This document shows, piece by piece, positions 59,941-64,000 of a stretch of DNA of 64,000 bases. The DNA is from Cryptomeria japonica (taxonomy: Eukaryota; Streptophyta; Pinopsida; Cupressales; Cupressaceae), in assembly GCF_030272615.1 (NCBI RefSeq), contig NC_081406.1, positions 469,508,400 through 469,572,399 on the forward strand, read 5' to 3'. Each line of letters opens with the position of its first letter. Within the stretch, counting starts at the first letter, position 1. Position numbers and translations under genes: made by a program. The notes beneath the pieces were generated by a model that was not told where the DNA came from, did no database searches, and saw nothing but the letters and a program-made list of their open reading frames with translations.

Positions 59941-61465
59941 TGAAATCATAAATTCAGAGCCTTCTACTCTTGAGGAAGCCTTCCAACATCAAGCCTGGAA
60001 AAAAGCCATGACAAAAGAGTATAAGTCTATTCTCAAGAATGATGTCTGGGACATTGTGCCTAGGCCTAAGAACAAATCATTAGTGTCTTCTAAGTGGCTT
60101 TTCAAAATCAAACATGCTGCAGATGGAAGTATTGAAAAATACAAAGCAAGGTTTTGTCGCCAGAGGTTTCTCTCAGAAAGAGGGAATTGATTATGAAGAG
60201 ACATTTGCTCCTGTTGCTCGATACATTTTTGTCAGAGCTGTGATTGCTATTGCTGCATCAAAATGGATGTAAAAATTGTATTTCTAAACGGTGTAATAGA
60301 GGAGGAAGTCTATCTGGAACAACCTGAAGGATTTGTAGTGCATGGACAACATTCTCATGTTTGCAAATTGAAGAAATCCTTATATGGGCTCAAACAGGCT
60401 CCTCAGGCTTGGTATGAAAGGATAGATCACTATCTATCAAGACTTGGCTTCTCAAAGAATGATGCAGATCCGAACCTTTACTTCAAGGTAACAAATGGAG
60501 ATATGTTAATTCTTATCCTTTATGCTGATGACTTGTTAATAACCGGCGAAGAGCATCTCATCATCAAATGTAAACAAGACCTTGCAGCCGAATTTGACAT
60601 GAAGGACTGAGGGCTTCTACACTATTTTCTTGGTTTAGAAGTATGGCAGCAGAATGATGAGATTATTCTAAATCAAGGGAAATACACTATTGACATTCTA
60701 AAAAGGTTTGGAATGATGGATTGTAAGTCTATGTCCATTCCCAAGGAAACAAACTTACACAAGTTAAGAGAGGCAACTGCAAGTTCTGAATCAACAGATT
60801 CCACCCTCTACCGATAGATGATTGGATCATTGATGTATTTGGTCAATACTAGACCAGATATTTGTTATGCTGTGAATGCACTCAGTCAGTTCATGTGTGA
60901 ACCGAAGCAGTTACATATAGTTGCAGCAAAACACATCTTGAGATATCTTCGTGGAACAATTGGATATGGCTTAAAGTATAAAGATGTAGATCTAAACTTA
61001 TATAGATATACAAACTCAGATTGGGCTGGAAGTGTGGTGGATCGTAATAGCACATCAGGGTGCTGCTTCAGTTTGGGATCAACTATGATGTCTTGGTTTA
61101 GTAGAAAGCGATCTTCAATTGCTCAGAGCTCCACAGAAGCAGATTACATTGCGGCATCTATGGGAGCACGAGAAGCAGTATGGTTGAGAAAACTCCTTGT
61201 AGGATTGTTTGAACAATCCTTAGATCCTAGTATCATCCACTGTGATAACTGGAGTTGTATAAAGCTTTCAGTAAACCCAGTATTTCATGACAGATCCAAA
61301 CATATTGAAATACCTTATCACTATGTTAGAGACATGGTGGAGAGAAAGGTAATTCAGTTGAGGTATATTAGTACTGAAGATCAAACAACAGACATTCTCA
61401 CCAAGCCTCTCGCCAAAACAAAGGTAGAACACTTCAGAGGTAAGCTTGGTATGATTGAAATGTAA
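59941..61465 (+). pseudogene. C3 reverse transcriptase and RNase H
   Basis: RT begins WKKAMTKEYKSILKNDVWDIV. A frameshift lies near 60160 (after KARF) and another near 60265, just before MDVKIVFLNG. It keeps CKLKKSLYGLKQAPQAWYERI and an intact YADD box (LILYADDLLITG, about 60510-60545). A TGA at 60608-60610 stands at a usual Trp position, and a TAG lies at 60816-60818. RNase H keeps SDWAGSVVDRNSTSG, QSSTEADYIAAS, HCDNWSC, KHIEIPYHYVRD and TDILTKPLAK, ending at TAA 61463-61465. Confidence 0.9.
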
Positions 61466-62006
61466 GTTCCGAGTTTTGAGTCTTAGCATTATTATTGTAC
61501 TAATATATTCTAAAGATGTTTAATATAAACTCTTTTTGTCATTACATGACTTTATGGGCACCTGTGTGCATCATTAAAAAGTGACAACTTCTGAATGATA
61601 ATCACTTGTACTTCTAGTAGTTATTGGAAGGTGACGACTTTACAATAACTCTGCAGTCTATCATGATAGATATCATATGGTTGATATCTGTGAACATGTC
61701 ACGATAGTGCATATCTCTTAAAACAATTTCAACTATATATCATAAGGTTGATATCTTGAATTGTTGAGATATGTCATGGTGGATATTAAGTGCTTAATAT
61801 CTGTGAGTATGCCATGATTTTTATACAGCCCTATGGTAGGCATCATATGGTTGATGCTAGTGCACATACCACAATGGATATGTTGAGTTCTGGTGAGTAT
61901 CATAAGTGTTGATACTTGTAGACCATTACTCCTGATATCATATAATGATATCTACTACACTATGTGTAGTTCTTCTATGAGTACCTTGTGATCCTCCTTC
62001 CTAGCT
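61466..62006 (+). other. C3 3' untranslated region with degenerate repeats
   Basis: No gene. From about 61660 to 61930 a degenerate unit of 60-70 bp recurs, with words TATCATATGGTTGATATC, ACATGTCACGATAG and TGTCATGGTGGATATT. Ends at the polypurine tract. Confidence 0.6.
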
Positions 62007-62015
62007 AAGAGGGAG
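62007..62015 (+). other. Polypurine tract of C3
   Basis: AAGAGGGAG directly before the 3' LTR. Confidence 0.8.
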
Positions 62016-62901
62016 TGTTGATGATTTATAGCTTCGGTCGGAGTAGTCTCATAAAATCATATAAATGCTGATTACAGTTGATATGAATATATACATATTA
62101 ATATATGTAATAATAATAAGTGTTTTTATTATTATTATATATATGGATATTTATATATACATAATTTACATTAATCATATTGTTTATACCAAAATCGAAT
62201 ATGAGCACCGTATCTATATAAGTATCGATTATATTGATCAAATGAAATGATCAATATAAATCGATTCTCCACATTTATAGTTCGATATCATTTATCGCTG
62301 TGTATATCGACAATAGTCAATCTCCTTCCAAAAACGATTATGAGAATCGTTACTTGCAGATAACAGTGATAACCAACGATTATGAGAATCGTTGTCTATT
62401 GTTAATTGATAACCAACGATTATGAGAATCGTTATCTATTGTTAACCGATAACAAATGATTAGGAGAATCGTTGTCTATTGTTAAACCGATAACAAGCGA
62501 TTAGGAGAATCATTTTCTTGCAAATTGGATTATTACTTTCGGTATGTTAAGAGGCATCTCAATGAAGAGACATGTCTCCACGTACGTGGAGGCATGTCTA
62601 TTCATCAACATGTCTCCACGCATGTAGAGGCATGTCTGTCCATTGACATGCCTATACCGCAAGGTATATATTATGATGGAGTTCGATTCTAATAGGTAAG
62701 TACAGTAATCGAAAGTGCAAGCCTTTAGATATCGATCTCCTTCATTTAGCAGTCTTGCAAATACGTTATGCATTAAGTTGTGTTCCCTTCACATAAGCAG
62801 CAACCTGCACTCAAGAGTTCATTGTCATATAGTTTAGTGTGAACCAAGTATTAGAAAAAATAAAAACTACTCACATATCTAATCTGATCCAAACTTTAAC
62901 A
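62016..62901 (+). repeat. 3' LTR of C3
   Basis: 886 bp, TGTTGATGATTTATAGC to CTTTAACA. It has five copies of the AACGATT..AATCGTT palindrome (about 62330-62515) where the 5' LTR has three, which accounts for the extra length. Confidence 0.92.
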
Positions 62902-64000
62902 GGGAAAACCACTTAAAATCATAGTTTCTTGTGCGTGTGTATACAGGTATAGGTATTATTATGCCATTTTCAAAATCAGGGTAACCTGGGTATGATTTAA
63001 TGTGTTTATGGGTGATTGGTTGATCTCTTGCAGTTTCAGCAAATTTTCCTTTTTTTGTTTCACTTTATTTTCTATTGATAGTTCATCAAATATAAATGAT
63101 AATTTTAGAGCTTGAAAGCTTAGAATGAAAATCACATTAGTAAGTAGGATAAGTGCTTTTATGCCAAGAAAAACTCAGAACACCCCAAGTTGATCACTTC
63201 TTGATTTTTTTATTGATAGTTGCATCAAAATATAAATGATAGTTCTAGAGTTTTAAACCATAGAATGAGAATCACATTATAAGTAGGATAGATGCTATTA
63301 TGCTGATAAAACCTCAGAACACACAAATTGATGCGAGCTACCTATCCATAGAAGGAAAGAACCGCTTAGTTTCTCTTTTGTGCATATTCAGTTAAGAAAC
63401 TCAGACTCTGCCAGCTTGTTCATGAACTGGATCACAAACGGACTCTTTATCTCGATCTATGATAATATTACCATAGCCCAGTGCAGGTACAAAGCCTGGT
63501 GCTGGTTTTCAAAATTAGGGTAACCTAGGTATTTTTTTGTGTGTTCATGGGTGATTGGGCGATCTGTTGCACTTACAGCAAATAGGAACTACCATTGAAT
63601 GCAAATTCCTAACTAAGCATAGGAATGCACTGTAATTGGGGATACTTGAAACATTCTATAGCTGCATCTTAAAAATAGAAAACATCTTTTAGAGAGTCCT
63701 TTTAATAGTACAACCTATAAAAATTATATAACAATGCCTTTATATATTAAAACATACCCATACGGTAATTGTAATGTTGTTTGGCATATTATGTAAAAGT
63801 AAAATTTAGTTTCATTAATCAAAGCTTAAATGACCCTGGTAACATTTTTAAGTGTCAGTCTAATTAAACAGAATCAAGAATACCAAAAAGAATGAATAAA
63901 TGATAAAGAGAACAACAAAAGTAGAATATAACAGAATTGAAAAGAAAATAGCAGAGTGCACACAGGGAACTTGTCTAGGTTCTAAAGGATTATCAGTTTA
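62902..64000 (+). other. DUF707 intron 10, continued to window end
   Basis: No exon is found. The expected next DUF707 exon (after the Q of GMIQ) is absent. Two segments containing GGGTAACCT and GGGTGATTG (about 62975-63035 and 63518-63580) show that the intron itself carries a partial tandem duplication. The final 400 bp are A/T-rich without features. Confidence 0.6.
63061..63332. repeat. Intronic tandem repeat, right pair
   Basis: Two units (63061-63194 and 63195-63332) matching the pair at 53618-53886, including ATAGAATGA, ATCACATTA and CTCAGAACAC. Both pairs are followed by ACCTATCC.TAGAA, so a larger intron segment was duplicated, and C3 then inserted at the end of the first copy. Confidence 0.75.

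Larger units (their letters stand above)
53915..62901 (+). mobile_element. Copia element C3 in intron 10 of the DUF707 gene
   Basis: Structurally complete: LTRs 53915-54718 and 62016-62901, target-site duplication GGGAA (53910-53914 and 62902-62906), primer site, gag, PR, IN, RT, RNase H and polypurine tract. It lies in the same orientation as the host gene. A second element (55299-58007) sits in its gag; without that insert it is about 6.3 kb. Coding parts carry stops and frameshifts, so it is probably inactive. Confidence 0.93.

Overview
This is a repeat-dominated stretch of a large plant nuclear genome. About 58 of the 64 kb belongs to long terminal repeat (LTR) retrotransposons, a LINE fragment, or telomere-like satellite. 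Only one ordinary host gene is visible, a DUF707-family gene at 49561 to beyond 53565. The nested element stack, the retrotransposon in a very long intron and the abundance of Tat, chromovirus and copia elements suggest a gymnosperm, probably a conifer. That assignment is an inference; the sequence alone does not name the species.

Layout, left half. Degenerate TTAGGG/CCCTAA satellite (1-758, 22887-23679, 28933-29594) was the original substrate. Into it went (a) a 791-bp solo LTR (759-1039 plus 22377-22886), (b) a copia element with its pol deleted (23680-28932, target-site duplication TTAAT), and (c) a minus-strand chromovirus (29595-35639). The solo LTR was then split by another minus-strand chromovirus (1040-22371, duplication GTGAT). 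The 5' LTR of that chromovirus was split in turn by a 13.6-kb Tat/Ogre-like Ty3/gypsy element (8600-22211, duplication ATATG, two 768-bp LTRs that are almost identical). The Tat element has one gag-PR-RT-RNaseH-aRNaseH-IN frame of about 2386 codons with four stops. Antisense to it, in its 3' part, lies a two-exon plant mobile domain (PMD) gene of about 673 codons, also with four in-frame stops.

Layout, middle. An Athila-like element (35640-40966) interrupts the LTR of the second chromovirus. It is cut off in RNase H by a minus-strand copia-type element (40967 to about 46640). That element carries gag zinc knuckles followed by a decayed frame of about 1080 codons that I do not recognise and that sits where pol should be. 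A 5'-truncated LINE fragment (about 46640-48157) borders the host gene.

Layout, right. The DUF707 gene runs on the + strand with ten exons that join in frame (364 codons). Its next exon is not in the window, so intron 10 exceeds 10.4 kb. That intron holds a complete copia element (53915-62901, duplication GGGAA). The gag of this copia element is split by a 2.7-kb non-autonomous LTR element (55299-58007, duplication TATTC) with a GC-rich, duplicated core. No tRNA, rRNA or CRISPR locus was found.

All transposon genes carry stops, frameshifts or lost catalytic residues. Many stops are of the CGA-to-TGA or CAG-to-TAG type, as expected for deamination of methylated cytosine in silenced plant repeats.
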